Below are positions 37,740 through 48,800 of a stretch of DNA of 64,000 bases, one piece after another. A model generated the notes under the pieces. The model had not been told where the DNA came from. It made no database searches and worked only from the letters and a program-made list of their open reading frames with translations. The translations under genes were made by a program, and so were the position numbers. Positions within the stretch are counted from its first letter, which is position 1; every line of letters begins with the position of its first letter. Source of the stretch: Treponema sp. (lineage in GTDB: Bacteria; Spirochaetota; Spirochaetia; Treponematales; Treponemataceae); contig JAEDED010000002.1 in NCBI GenBank assembly GCA_016293495.1, positions 98,421 to 162,420 of the forward strand, written 5' to 3'.

Positions 37740-37884
37740 ATAAAAAGTCAAGAAGATTGTTTCAACAATCGATTGACTTTTTATGCCGCTTCGCAATGAA
37801 ATGAGAAGCGGCAGTTGATAAGGAAGTTCGCAACGCGAACTTGTGAATAAAAACTTTGACGCTACTTCAGGCAAAGTTTTTATT
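37740..37884. repeat. Array of four consecutive inverted repeats
   Basis: Four perfect hairpins occur back to back: 37740-37751 with 37773-37784 (12 bp, plus an inner 6-bp stem), 37785-37792 with 37805-37812 (8 bp), 37824-37831 with 37835-37842 (8 bp, 3-base loop), and 37846-37858 with 37872-37884 (13 bp). On the minus strand an AAGGAGG-like site precedes an open frame of about 47 codons through the block, with TTG as the only visible start. The block occupies most of the gene-free gap 37729-37982. Confidence 0.7.
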
Positions 37885-37982
37885 ACACCTCCTTTTAATT
37901 TTATACCAACAACGCTCTTAATACCATCACTGCGGCAATACCAGCATCAATTTTAATACCAACAACGCGGCGAAAGTTTTCG

Positions 37983-39185
37983 TTAAAACGGAAGGAACGT
38001 TGCCTGGCAGCCGCATACTTTTGTAATCCACTGCCGCGATTTTTCGTAATTAAGACGGCTGTCTAAAATCCAGAGCACGTTTGAAGAACCTTCAATTACA
38101 GGCGACTCCCCTTCTCCGTCAGTAAAAATAATCATTCCGCTGTAATCACTTTTATGTTCTGCATAAAAATCACACGGAATCTGAAAGTTAGTTCCGCCGC
38201 GGCCTTTGATTTCGTTAAGGTCAATTTTCTTTTTATAGCTTACAGGCTTTGAAAGCTTTAAGTTTACGTCAAAAAAAATCAGGTCGATGTTCTCGATAAT
38301 TCCAAGAAAGAAAAAATTTTTTACGGCGTGAATAAAGTGTTCAAAGCTTTCATCAGTTATGGAACCTGAAACATCAACGGCAATCAGAATATTTGCCTTT
38401 CGTTCGTAGCGCGAACCCATGGCTTTAAAACCATAACGGCGGCTTGGACGCATGCGGGTAAGCTTACGGTTTGGGCTGATTACGTTCTGCCGGAATTTTG
38501 AAAGTGCGCGTCTGTAGTCAAAAGAAAAATCAACGGAATCACAAACCGCGCGCTCTATTTCTCCGCCGTCTTTTCCGTAACCTTCTTTTATGATTGCATC
38601 TTCAATATCGTTTTTTATATCGTTTAGCGCTTCTTCGTCTTCTTCCCAGAGCTCGGACATTGATGCAAGATCTTCAAGTCCTTCATTGTCAGTAGTACCG
38701 GCACTCTCTGCATTCTTTGCCTTTACGACAATATCAAGAATGTACTTGTACCACTGTTCAAAGTTCATATCACAGAAGGTGGTATGAGGACCGATCATCT
38801 GTTTTAAATACTGAACGCCCGGAAGTTTTGAATATTCGTTATCATCAGTTTTTCTTTTTCTTGTGTTGAGCTGCCAGATTACAGCGTCGCTAGACATTGC
38901 TAAAACTAGAGGCTTTGCGTTGTACGGCTTACGCTGATAAGGGTGACCGAGCAATATTCTTGTTACTTCAAGATTAAGATAAAAGGAAAGTTCTGTGTCA
39001 GAAAATTTTTCTACAAGTTCAGGGGAAAATTCAATGCGCTTTTTTCCTGATCTGAACGGCACTGTTATTGCAGGATTTGGAACTATTGAGTGCAAGGAAC
39101 ATACGGCAAAATTTAAGGAATCGGTGTAGAACCATTGTGAGACGATATCAGATATTTTTTTTTCTGCCTTTGTTTTTGCCATCAT
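37983..39185 (-). CDS. VWA-like domain protein (DUF2201 type)
   Basis: A 400-residue protein. The N-terminal part resembles the putative metallopeptidase-like DUF2201 region (ELSFYLNLEVTRILLGHPYQR), but the HExxH zinc motif is not evident. The C-terminal part is a VWA-like domain with MIDAS-type residues DVSGS (in LIAVDVSGSITDESF), a GGTN loop and a DGEGES stretch. Paired with the upstream MoxR-type ATPase gene, 90 bases away, it likely forms a metal-dependent chaperone complex. Start: two adjacent ATGs, 39185 or 39182. Confidence 0.85.
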   Translation of the reverse strand: MMAKTKAEKKISDIVSQWFYTDSLNFAVCSLHSIVPNPAITVPFRSGKKRIEFSPELVEKFSDTELSFYLNLEVTRILLGHPYQRKPYNAKPLVLAMSSDAVIWQLNTRKRKTDDNEYSKLPGVQYLKQMIGPHTTFCDMNFEQWYKYILDIVVKAKNAESAGTTDNEGLEDLASMSELWEEDEEALNDIKNDIEDAIIKEGYGKDGGEIERAVCDSVDFSFDYRRALSKFRQNVISPNRKLTRMRPSRRYGFKAMGSRYERKANILIAVDVSGSITDESFEHFIHAVKNFFFLGIIENIDLIFFDVNLKLSKPVSYKKKIDLNEIKGRGGTNFQIPCDFYAEHKSDYSGMIIFTDGEGESPVIEGSSNVLWILDSRLNYEKSRQWITKVCGCQATFLPF

Positions 39186-39275
39186 TTATTTCTATTCCGA
39201 TTTTTATTTCTGTTTCAATCTTGATTCCTGTTTCAATCTTGCTTTCTGTTCCTGTTTCAATTTACGTAACCGCTT

Positions 39276-40409
39276 CTATTCTAAAGAGGCCATGATTTTT
39301 TTATACAAGTCCTGTCCTTTGTCAGAAATCAAATTCAAGGCTGCAGGATATTTTTCTGCGTCGATGAGGGAAACAAAATGTGCCTGGATTTCTTTTCTGT
39401 TCGATGAAGAAAGGTAATCAAAATAGCTGTTGAGATTTTTAATGACATCAGTAGAGCCAGAACCTGCATCTGTTTTAGAACCGGCATCTGTTTTAGAACC
39501 GGCATCTGCGCCAGTGCCAGAAGCTAAATTCTGACCTTCATCCGATGTTTCTGCAAACTGCTCAAGGAATTTAAATATTCCTTTATTTAATTCTGAAAAC
39601 TGAGGAACTGTTAAACCTTCGAGTTTTTCTTTTACTGATTCAAATGATGAAAGCAGTTCTTTTGGAGTGATAACTGCGGTCTTCTGAACATGCTTGTAAA
39701 AAAGAGATGCCGCTTTATTACCGATGATTCCGCTTAAAAGAACGAGATGATCATTTGTAAGATCTGAATCGTTTTTAATAATATTGCTTGTTCTTTCCCA
39801 GCTTCTGCGGTCTGGAGTGCGCTCAAGGTTTTCTTCTGCCTCTTCGTCACTGTCAAGGTATTCAGGATTTTCTTCGATGAACGAAATTACGCGGCCGTCA
39901 AGCCCGGCTTCTTTTGCCCATTCAATCCAGTTTTCTACAGTCGGTGCAAACTCATAAATGTTGAAGCGGCTTACAAGTGCCGGGTCCAAGTCAGTAAGCT
40001 GGTATTCTGCACCATTGTTGACCGCGCTTATGATTCTCGACCCTTGAGGAAGTTTTTTTCCTGCGAGTTTTCTGTTTAATGTAAGATCCATGATAGTCTG
40101 AAGAACTTCAGGGCGGGCGCGGTTTAATTCATCTAAAAACAAAACAATCGGAGTATCATCAGTCGGAAACCAGTACGGAAGCATAAAATCAGTCTTTCCT
40201 GTTTTTTCATTTTTTTCAGGAAGCCCGATAAGGTCACCCGGATCACTCATCTGGCCAAGGAACAATGTTACGACCTTTGCGCCTTTTTTAGAAAAGTAAT
40301 CTTCGAGAATGCGGGACTTTCCGATTCCGTGCTTACCGATGAGCATTATGTTCTGCTCTGCCGGAGTATTATCAAGAATGAAATGTAATTGTTTTGTGTT
40401 TACTGTCAT
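39276..40409 (-). CDS. MoxR-type AAA+ ATPase
   Basis: A 377-residue AAA+ protein. Walker A is GKHGIGKS (25-32), Walker B is VLFLDELNRARPEV and sensor 1 is RIISAVNNG. The middle carries a low-complexity stretch (GADAGSKTDAGSKTDAGSGS) encoded by an 18-bp tandem repeat. It belongs to the MoxR class, which works with VWA-domain partners in metal cofactor insertion or protein maturation; the partner lies immediately downstream. The substrate is unknown. The start at 40409 is an ATG with weak ribosome-binding site. Confidence 0.88.
   Translation of the reverse strand: MTVNTKQLHFILDNTPAEQNIMLIGKHGIGKSRILEDYFSKKGAKVVTLFLGQMSDPGDLIGLPEKNEKTGKTDFMLPYWFPTDDTPIVLFLDELNRARPEVLQTIMDLTLNRKLAGKKLPQGSRIISAVNNGAEYQLTDLDPALVSRFNIYEFAPTVENWIEWAKEAGLDGRVISFIEENPEYLDSDEEAEENLERTPDRRSWERTSNIIKNDSDLTNDHLVLLSGIIGNKAASLFYKHVQKTAVITPKELLSSFESVKEKLEGLTVPQFSELNKGIFKFLEQFAETSDEGQNLASGTGADAGSKTDAGSKTDAGSGSTDVIKNLNSYFDYLSSSNRKEIQAHFVSLIDAEKYPAALNLISDKGQDLYKKIMASLE
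39460..39508 (-). repeat. 18-bp tandem repeat in the MoxR ATPase gene
   Basis: The unit GAACCGGCATCTGTTTTA (plus-strand reading) occurs 2.7 times, at 39460, 39478 and 39496, with one mismatch. It encodes a six-residue Lys-Thr-Asp-Ala-Gly-Ser repeat. Confidence 0.85.
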
Positions 40410-40447
40410 AGTTTTGTTTTCAATAATTTTTGTATAAACTTTAATTT

Positions 40448-40469
40448 TGCTGAAAGAAAACTTTCAGCA
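40448..40469. terminator. Hairpin between argG and MoxR genes
   Basis: TGCTGAAAG (40448-40456) pairs with CTTTCAGCA (40461-40469) with a four-A loop. Confidence 0.5.
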
Positions 40470-40477
40470 ATTTTTTC

Positions 40478-40514
40478 TAAAAAATAACCCTCCAAGAAAA
40501 ACTCAGAGGGTTAT
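40478..40514 (-). terminator. Terminator after argG
   Basis: ATAACCCTC (40484-40492) pairs with GAGGGTTAT (40506-40514). On the minus strand, six T follow the hairpin, as in Rho-independent terminators. Confidence 0.85.
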
Positions 40515-40562
40515 GCAAGTTATCTAAAATAAATCTTTATACACTTTCAAAGTGCGTAAGGA

Positions 40563-41828
40563 TTATTCTGTCGGACGTTTTTTAAGGCTCTTGCTTTCTG
40601 CAATTGCCTGTCCTTCACCAACCTGCTGTTCCATCATTGCGCGAACTTTGAGTGGAAGACCTGCAAGTGTAATAAAGCCCTGAGCATCTTTGTGGTTGTA
40701 AAGTTCACCAGTTGTGAATGAAGCAATTGATTCGTTATACAGGCTGTATTTTGAACCAGATCCTGCACCACGGATAGCACCTTTTACAACTTTTACTTTT
40801 GCCCATCCAGTTACAGTTTCTTCAGCTTTATCAACGAATGCCATACAAGAATCCATCAATGTTGTGAACCATTTTCCGTCGTAAATCAATTCTGACATAC
40901 GAAGTCCTATCTGCTGCTTGAAGTGATATGTTTCGCGGTCGAGACAGATGTGATCCATCATTCTGTGAGCGAAGTAAAGAATTGCTCCACCCGGTGTTTC
41001 ATAAACACCACGAGATTTCATACCTACAAAGCGGTTTTCACAGATGTCTACAAGACCAACACCGTTTCTTCCACCGATTATGTTAAGTTCAGTAAGAAGA
41101 TCAAGTGCGTTCATCTTCTTTCCGTTCAATCCAACTGGAATACCTTTTTCGAAATCGATTGTTACGTATTCACCGTCATTTGGACATTCTTCAGGAACTG
41201 TTGTGTTCTTGAGCATATGTTTGTAGTTAGGTTCATTTTCTGTTTTTTCAAGTTCGAGACCTTCGTGTGAAAGGTGCCAGATGTTTTCGTCGCGAGAATA
41301 AGATTGGTCTTTCTTCATTGGAACTTCAAGTCCGCGGTCTTCGAGGTATTTGATTTCAGCTTCGCGGCTGTCCATGTTCCATTTGTCATCACGCCATGCA
41401 GCGATTACTTTAAGGTCTGGAGCAAATGCCTTGATTCCGAATTCGAAACGTACCTGATCGTTTCCTTTACCAGTTGCACCGTGACAGATTGCAACAGCGC
41501 CTTCCTGGCGAGCATATTCAACAAGAATTTTTGCAATCAAAGGACGGGCTGTAGATGTTCCCAAAAGATATTCATCTTCGTAAACAGCATTAGCTTTGAG
41601 AGCAGGCCAGATATATTCTTCGATATATTCCTGTTTTGCGTCTATAACATAACAAGCTGAAGCGCCTGTTTTAAGTGCACGTGATTTAATTGCTTCCCAG
41701 TCATCGCCCTGACCTACGTCGATACATACTGCGATTACATCATAATTATAGTTTTCCTGAAGCCATGGAATGATAACTGTTGTATCAAGTCCGCCTGAAT
41801 AAGCCAAAACAACTTTGTCTTTTGCCAT
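40563..41828 (-). CDS. argG: Argininosuccinate synthase
   Basis: A 421-residue enzyme that condenses citrulline and aspartate, the penultimate step of arginine biosynthesis. Diagnostic motifs are LAYSGGLDTTV (the ATP pyrophosphatase loop) at residues 8-18, CHGATGKGNDQVRFE and GRNGVGLVD. Length is normal. No argH or other arginine genes are adjacent. The ATG at 41828 is preceded by AGGAGA. A long palindrome upstream suggests operator control. Confidence 0.97.
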   Translation of the reverse strand: MAKDKVVLAYSGGLDTTVIIPWLQENYNYDVIAVCIDVGQGDDWEAIKSRALKTGASACYVIDAKQEYIEEYIWPALKANAVYEDEYLLGTSTARPLIAKILVEYARQEGAVAICHGATGKGNDQVRFEFGIKAFAPDLKVIAAWRDDKWNMDSREAEIKYLEDRGLEVPMKKDQSYSRDENIWHLSHEGLELEKTENEPNYKHMLKNTTVPEECPNDGEYVTIDFEKGIPVGLNGKKMNALDLLTELNIIGGRNGVGLVDICENRFVGMKSRGVYETPGGAILYFAHRMMDHICLDRETYHFKQQIGLRMSELIYDGKWFTTLMDSCMAFVDKAEETVTGWAKVKVVKGAIRGAGSGSKYSLYNESIASFTTGELYNHKDAQGFITLAGLPLKVRAMMEQQVGEGQAIAESKSLKKRPTE

Positions 41829-41850
41829 TTTTATATCTCCTGCTCATTAG

Positions 41851-41891
41851 CATAAATATGTATATTTATACATAAAATATACATATTTATG
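41851..41891. promoter_or_regulatory. Palindromic operator upstream of argG
   Basis: A perfect 17-bp inverted repeat, 41851-41867 with 41875-41891, separated by seven bases. Within it, TATGTATATTTATACATA (41857-41874) is itself an 18-bp perfect palindrome with TGTATA half-sites. The size and AT-richness fit an ARG-box-like operator for an ArgR-type repressor, but this is inference; no regulator gene is visible. Confidence 0.6.
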
Positions 41892-41928
41892 TAATTTTAT
41901 GCAAGGGATTAATATCTGTTAAAGCGTA

Positions 41929-42798
41929 TCACTTGCCACCTTTTAATCTCTGGAGATTTTTTGTTGCTGCATCTTTTATATTTGGATCTGAAGATTTTTT
42001 TGCATATTCATTCCAGTAAATTGCCTTTTTCTTATCTTTGAACTCGTTTTCATACAAGAGTGCCAGGTAAAAGACAGAATTATAATTTTCAGGCTCTCTT
42101 TTTACTGCAAGCTCAAAGTTCTCAACAGCTTCTTTAAATTCATTTCTTAACAAGTGATAAATTCCATAAAAATACGATGTGATCGATTCTTCAGGATATT
42201 TTTCGCCAAGAGCTTCACAAAGATAAATAATATCAGAGTCCTCTGCTTCAGTATCAACCATAAACTGGAGAGTTTTTAACAATTCAATCTTAAAAGCTTC
42301 ATATCCGTCTTCACAAGACACTTCTTCATAATACCATTGATTATTATTTTCCAAAGAGCGGTTTATCATTTCAACAAAAGATGACTTTACTTTATCAAGC
42401 TCTCGAATATGCTGGGTTGCTATATTTCGATATACATAAAGATCAAGATTGTCCGGAAAAAGTTTGATTGCATCATCCATATATGAAATTGCTTTTTTCA
42501 TACTTTTTACAGAGGGCATCTTCATTCCTTTGGACACCATTTTATCAAACTCTCTCGAATAAACCTTCAGCTCAACAAGCTCAGGATTCATACTTGCTTC
42601 AATAATGTGATAATAATACCAGTTAAAATAATAGTTGGCATCTTTATCTTTCTCTTTTTCCCATTTCTTTAAATAAGTTTGCGCTGTTTTCAAGTCCTTT
42701 TTTTTAAGAGCAGCCGAAGTTTCCTGGTGATAATCTTTTGCAGAAATTACCGACAAAGCAATTATTAAACTGAAAATTGTACAAATTAACTTTTTCAC
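41929..42798 (-). CDS. Secreted TPR protein
   Basis: A 289-residue protein with a Sec signal (MKKLICTIFSLIIALSVISA). The rest is helical repeats resembling TPRs, clearest near FKEAVENFELAVKREPENYN and KKAIYWNEYAKKSSDPN. Start is GTG at 42798, eight bases after GGAG. It lies 82 bases downstream of the giant protein gene and may be expressed with it. Confidence 0.75.
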   Translation of the reverse strand: MKKLICTIFSLIIALSVISAKDYHQETSAALKKKDLKTAQTYLKKWEKEKDKDANYYFNWYYYHIIEASMNPELVELKVYSREFDKMVSKGMKMPSVKSMKKAISYMDDAIKLFPDNLDLYVYRNIATQHIRELDKVKSSFVEMINRSLENNNQWYYEEVSCEDGYEAFKIELLKTLQFMVDTEAEDSDIIYLCEALGEKYPEESITSYFYGIYHLLRNEFKEAVENFELAVKREPENYNSVFYLALLYENEFKDKKKAIYWNEYAKKSSDPNIKDAATKNLQRLKGGK

Positions 42799-42880
42799 TT
42801 TTAGTTCTCCTTTATAACTGATGTTAATTTATAATTATACATGAAAGATTTATATTTAAAAGAAGATTTCAAAAATATTT

Positions 42881-45800
42881 CTATTTAAATATAAATTCTT
42901 TTTTCTTAAGAATATAATCATAGTATGCCTTTCTAAATCTTTGACCTTCCAGATTATGTCTATACTTAGAGTTTAGCCTATACATTATCAAATTAGAAAC
43001 TTCATTCATCTTATAAGAACTAGCTCCTAAACTTGATTTACTATCCCAAGGGTTAATTACAGTCAATTCTGAATATATCTTATCACCATTTTTATCTTTC
43101 GTATAAGAATTCTGATAAGAACATAGAGTTGTTGCATGTCCATTACCGAGCACCCTAACTATTCCAACATAAGCATAATCACTTTTTTCGCAGAAATTAA
43201 GAAGACCATTTATCCCTTTTTCGTTATCTACTCTAGCTGTGTAGCCTGAAATAAGAGTCTCACCGGCAATTGCATTTACAGCATCCATATAATTTTTACC
43301 ATAATTAATTAAATATTTCTGGTTAGTATCTTTACTAGATTGAAATAAACCTTTTTCTTTTAATATTTCATTTGCATCTTTCAAGCTGACAATTTTCCTG
43401 GTTATGCTGTAAACAAGAAAAACAGCTGTTGTCAATACACATCCAGCACTTTTTATTGTTTCATATGTTTCTCTATCAAAAGTATAATCAGGAAGAATTT
43501 GTTTCTCGTTATCAAAATCAAGTTCTATTATTTTCTTAAAGTCTTCAAATTTCGAATATTCTAATTGTCCTGACTTTAGATATTCTTCAACTGTTGGTTT
43601 ATTCTCGCCTAACGTTGAAATATATTTTGTATAATTATCCAAAATGTACTTATCATGTTGCTTCTTCATCATTTCATTATTGTATTCTTCTACTTGTTCC
43701 TTAGTCCAGCCATCACCCAAAGTATAAAGTTCATTTCCTGAATGATTCTGACGGAGTTTAGGATCAAGTGTAGTAAAAAAGTAGTAATCATAATCATCTT
43801 TAGATTTATCAAAAGCATTAGTGTAAAGCAAAGCATTAAATAAATAATTTTCGCCATATTTTTCATAAATATTTGCCATATAATCTATATCGCTGATATC
43901 AGCATATTTATCCCCACTAATCTGATACAAATTCTTAAGGTTAAGGAATGTTTTATACCCTTCAATTCTTGCCACTAACTCATCACCCCCATACAGATGT
44001 GCACCTTCATGAGCAAGTAATGAAGCAAACTGAACAGCAGCTTCAGCATTATTTTCAACAAAAGTATCTTTGATATAAATATTGTTGTCTTTTGCCTTAC
44101 CAAGATGTTTCATATCTTCAACATAAAGATTAATTTTTTTATTCCAAACTTCACTTGCAGTAACCATTGCAGTATCATTACCGGAATTGGCCGCGGCATT
44201 AATGCCATTTACAATTCCAAGGTCTTTTGAATCGCCAAACAGATTGCGGATTTTTGCAGATGAAATTCTTGCAGATTCAAAAATTCCCGGAATGAAATTT
44301 AATGAATCCCACAAACTTACCTGCGATCCGCTGTTTGAAATCTTTGCGGTAACTCCGTCATTACTGAACTTGACAGAAAGAAGTCCAGAGTCTCCTGCAC
44401 CTTTGTATCCCAGATCTCTTAATGAAAGAAGATTGATTGAAGTTTCTCCGTTCATAAGATATTCAACGCCCGCCATTGCAGCAGTTGAAGCAATATTGTT
44501 GAATGAAGAAATCCCCATGACATTGAATATGTTACCGTTCAGTACTTTCCCGATTCCATCTTTAAGATTGAATTTATCAAGACCAAGTTTGACAGCCTGA
44601 CCTGTGCCGTAAGACAGTCCCGAAGTTAAAGCATTCTTAACAAAACCCTCATTTATCCAGCCTGAGTTTGCCTTGTCCCAGTCGATACTGAAACCGTTTT
44701 CAAACGACATGGAATCAATGTAGTTATCCGCAACTGATTCAAGATACGACGCACCAGTTTTTACAAAAGCAGTTTCTGTCACTCTTAAAAGTGAACTTGA
44801 AACATTTGAAATGGCATTTGTTGCAAGACCAGAAAGAGATCCGACCATCGAACTTACACCAGATTTAAGAAAATCTTTCAACAAAGAATCAATCGATTTT
44901 GTCTCAAGATGAACATCCATCATTCCAAACACAAGGTCATCAAAAAAATTTATCCAGACTTGTCCAGTTGCATTTGAAACCATACTGCAGATCATATTGC
45001 TGATTTCTCTGATTGTAGGAAGTTCTATGCCTAAAATCGTATTGTCTGCAGTAAATTTCTTGTCATAAAGAGGAAGTCCAAGCTGGACGTAACCTTCTCT
45101 GTTTACCGCAGAATTCCAGATATAATCTGACATGATGAGATTCATTTCGCCGGTTCCATTTTTCAAAATATTTTCAGAACGGCTTTTTTTAATATCAATA
45201 TTATCTGCAAATATAGGCGCCTCACCGACGTGCTTTGAAAATTGGCCGGCAGTATTTTCATCGCCAAAGATTTCGTAATACAGATTCTGAATCTCAAGCA
45301 TTTTATTTGAAAGAATTTTTTCAAGCGTTTGAGAATCAAAATATGCATAATTTTCAGAAACTGAAATTACAGGATTATCCAGTTCAAACCACTGATATTT
45401 ATGAACAACCTGTTTTTCTCTGACTGCTGTATCAAACACAAGTGAATCAACAATCGCGTTACGGCTTATTTCATTACCGACAGTGTATCCGTCTTTACGT
45501 ACAAGATCATATTCCCATTTTTCGATATTCTCATTCTGAACTTTCAATTGATTTTTTATTTCTTCAATCTTTTTATATATTTCAAGATCAGTCAGGTAAG
45601 AAGAATAAACTGAAAGCGCCTGTCGTTCAGCCTTCTGTAAGTTCTGAACAGCCTCATCAATTTTTTCTGATGAGTAAAGGTCATCAAGAGATTCAAGCCT
45701 CGACGTTAATTCATACTTAAATGAATCAGTAATTACAGACTCCAGGGAATCTATATTGAAATCAAAAATTTCAGTAAAACTATCATTTATTAATGATTCA

Positions 45801-48800
45801 CAATTTTGATTTTCCATAGAGCCGACAGAAAAATAATTATCAGAGTTTATTTCATTTAAAGGAATTTCTAAGCCCGCTTGTTCATACTGATTATAAATCC
45901 ATTTTTTTTCATCCGAAATTAATTTTTCATAACTGTCATTTATTTCAGAAAGTTTTTTGTTATATTCAATATTCCACTCATTGTTCCATGAAATAAAACT
46001 GTCATTAATTTTGTCAATTGATTTCTGCCATTCCTGATTTCCATTTTCTAAAACTGCCTGCATGGAATTTTCCCAACTTTCAAACTGGCTTTGACAATCT
46101 GCCTTCATCAGTTCAAGCTCTAAGTTTTTTATGTCTTTTTTTGAACTGCAGTCATTGTCAACAATCAAACCAGAAACAATCTTAATCGATTCAAAACAGC
46201 TGTTTTTATAAGTATCTTCACCAGTTATCAATTCCGCTGAATTTAAATAAGCGTCAACAGTTTTCTTATTAAGTTCAGACAAAAACAGCTGTTCATTCCA
46301 GGCACCATTATCTCCTGAAACAATTTCAAGCTCTGAATTAAATTCACTTAAAGAAAAATTATCTCCAGGTAAAAGCTGCATCTCAAGCTTTGAAGAAACA
46401 GCATCCAGCTTATTCTTTTCATCTTTTTTCTCTGCTACATAAACATTGATTTTTTCTTTTACAGCTTCAAGCTTTTTACTGTACAGATCATACAATTTAT
46501 TTACTTCAACTAATGGAATACAACCAATTTCGTATTGAGCGAAAGTATTATCATAATCAGCACTTCCATTTACGAGTAAATTCAATATTTCGTTTTCTTC
46601 ATTAATAATTAACGAGTTTTCCTTAACTGTATTAAGCTTAGAAGAAACATAATATTCGTATTCCTGATTAATTTCTGAATATCCGCGCTGAATATTACTT
46701 ATGTCAATATTGCACTGTCTCAACGCTTCTGCATTTGAAAAATATGTTACACAGCTTGCAGTCGCAGCTGCAAGAGGAAGGAGTGCCCAGCCACCAAACC
46801 CAGGAACTGCAGCAATCACACTAAGCAAAGCCGCAGTAGCTGCCGAACAATTTGCAATTAAAAGAAATTCATCACGTTTTTCATTAACCTTATCAATTAC
46901 GTGCTGTAAGGAACGGTAAGAAATAACATCAATTTCCCTGTTCTGCAAATTCAACTTTGGATTAAAATTATATTCAGAAAATAAAATATATTTTGCAACA
47001 TCATCAAGCGCATCTTCACTGACAATTTTATCATAGGCCTTTTTTAATTCATCACGTCGGCCTTCAGCATATTCATCTTCAAACTTAATTCCATACAGTG
47101 AAGCAGTTGGTAAAGTAAACGGATAATTTTCATTTTTACCAGGATCTTCACCATCAAAAAAATATTTATCCTTTTGAGACTTTATATAACAGAGCGCAAG
47201 CATTACATCTTCAATCGAATAATTTTTGTTTTCAAACGAAGCAATGTAATCAAAGGAATCTTCCTTACCACAGTTTTTTTCGTATTCACAAAGAAGGCTT
47301 ACAAACTCTGAATCATTTGAAGTCTCACCTTTTTCTGAATCATCATTCTTATTTGAAACGTCACTGTGATTTTTACTGTCATTATAAGAAACAGAATATA
47401 TAACATTACCGTTTTCATCTTCAATCCGATTGATACAGACAAGATCTCTCACAACCTCAGGAACGTTTGATGCATCAAATCTTTCAGAATCAAAATCGTT
47501 TACCAGACCAGCAATTGCACAATTTAATTCTTCCTCAGCTTCTTTCAGTGCAAGCTCATGACTTTCAATTTGCTTTTCAGTTTCATTCCTTAAAGTTTCA
47601 AGACGAAACTGAATTTTAAGTACATCTTCATATTCACAAAGCAGCTGATTTTCCTCTTCAGAAAGAACATTATTCTTTTTCTCAAATCTTGTTTTTAACA
47701 ATCTGCATTTTTCCAGCCTGTCAGCTGCAGTCAAATATTCAGTTTTCAAAAAATCAAGACCAGAACCATCATAATCAAGATGAAGATATTCATTTTCAGC
47801 CCAATGCTTTATTTCACTTGCTGTCCTATAATCAAGCTCATTTTTTTCAAGTTTTTCATATTCAGTTTCTACTTTATCAAGCTGTTCTGTAAAATTCTTG
47901 TGGCATTTTATAAGTTCCTGATAAAGTCCATTTTCATTATCAACAAGAATTAAAGAAAGACCTTCATTATACTCAGCTTCCTTTTCAGTAAGCATCTTTC
48001 TTAAAACCGCAACGTCTTTGCTTATAGTTTGGTAATCTTCACATTCGCTGTTATAGTTCTGAATCAAATTCACAAGCTGCACAATATTCTGATCATTACA
48101 GGTCAGAAGATTTTCAAGCAAACCATATAATTCTTCAATATTCTCTCTATCACCTTCCGCAGTTTTGCAATCTAGTCCTAAAACCAGATTTTTAAATTCA
48201 GTTAGAAAACTGAAATTAATACTCAAGTTTTTATCATCAAAAATTGAATCAACTTCACAAACAAGCCTTTCATATTCAGGAACATTAATTAAATTTTCTA
48301 ATTCCACCTTGAACATATCAACTGCAGTTCTGATATAGTCAGATGAATTTTCATAAAAGCACATTTCAATCTCAGAAATTGTTTTATTAATTTCATTCTC
48401 AGTTAACTGAATGGAGGAATTATCCTCAGTCAATTTTAATTTCTCAATTATGTTCTTAATATTTTCAAGTGTTTCATTATCTTTTTCTTTTATATATTCA
48501 AGGGAATATTCGTCATACAATTCAATAATTTCATTAAAATCGATATTTGATTTATATTTATTTTCATCAATTTTCCCAGTCTTAATAAATTCAATTGCTG
48601 CTTTTCTACTTTCATAAAGCGCAAATTCTTCATCATCAATCTCACTGTCAATCTGACTGTACTTTAACTCTAGCTCATCAAGAGAAACTATTCTTACTTC
48701 TTTTCCATCACTTTCATACAAATATTCATTTTCAAGCTGACTTATTAATTCGAAGGCATTTTTTTTAATATTTTCATATTCTTCATTCTTAAGATTTTCA

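Noticed and set aside
39186..39275. Short repeats (CTGTTTCAAT-like) between the VWA and MoxR genes
   Set aside because: T-rich low complexity; no gene or regulatory signal could be supported.
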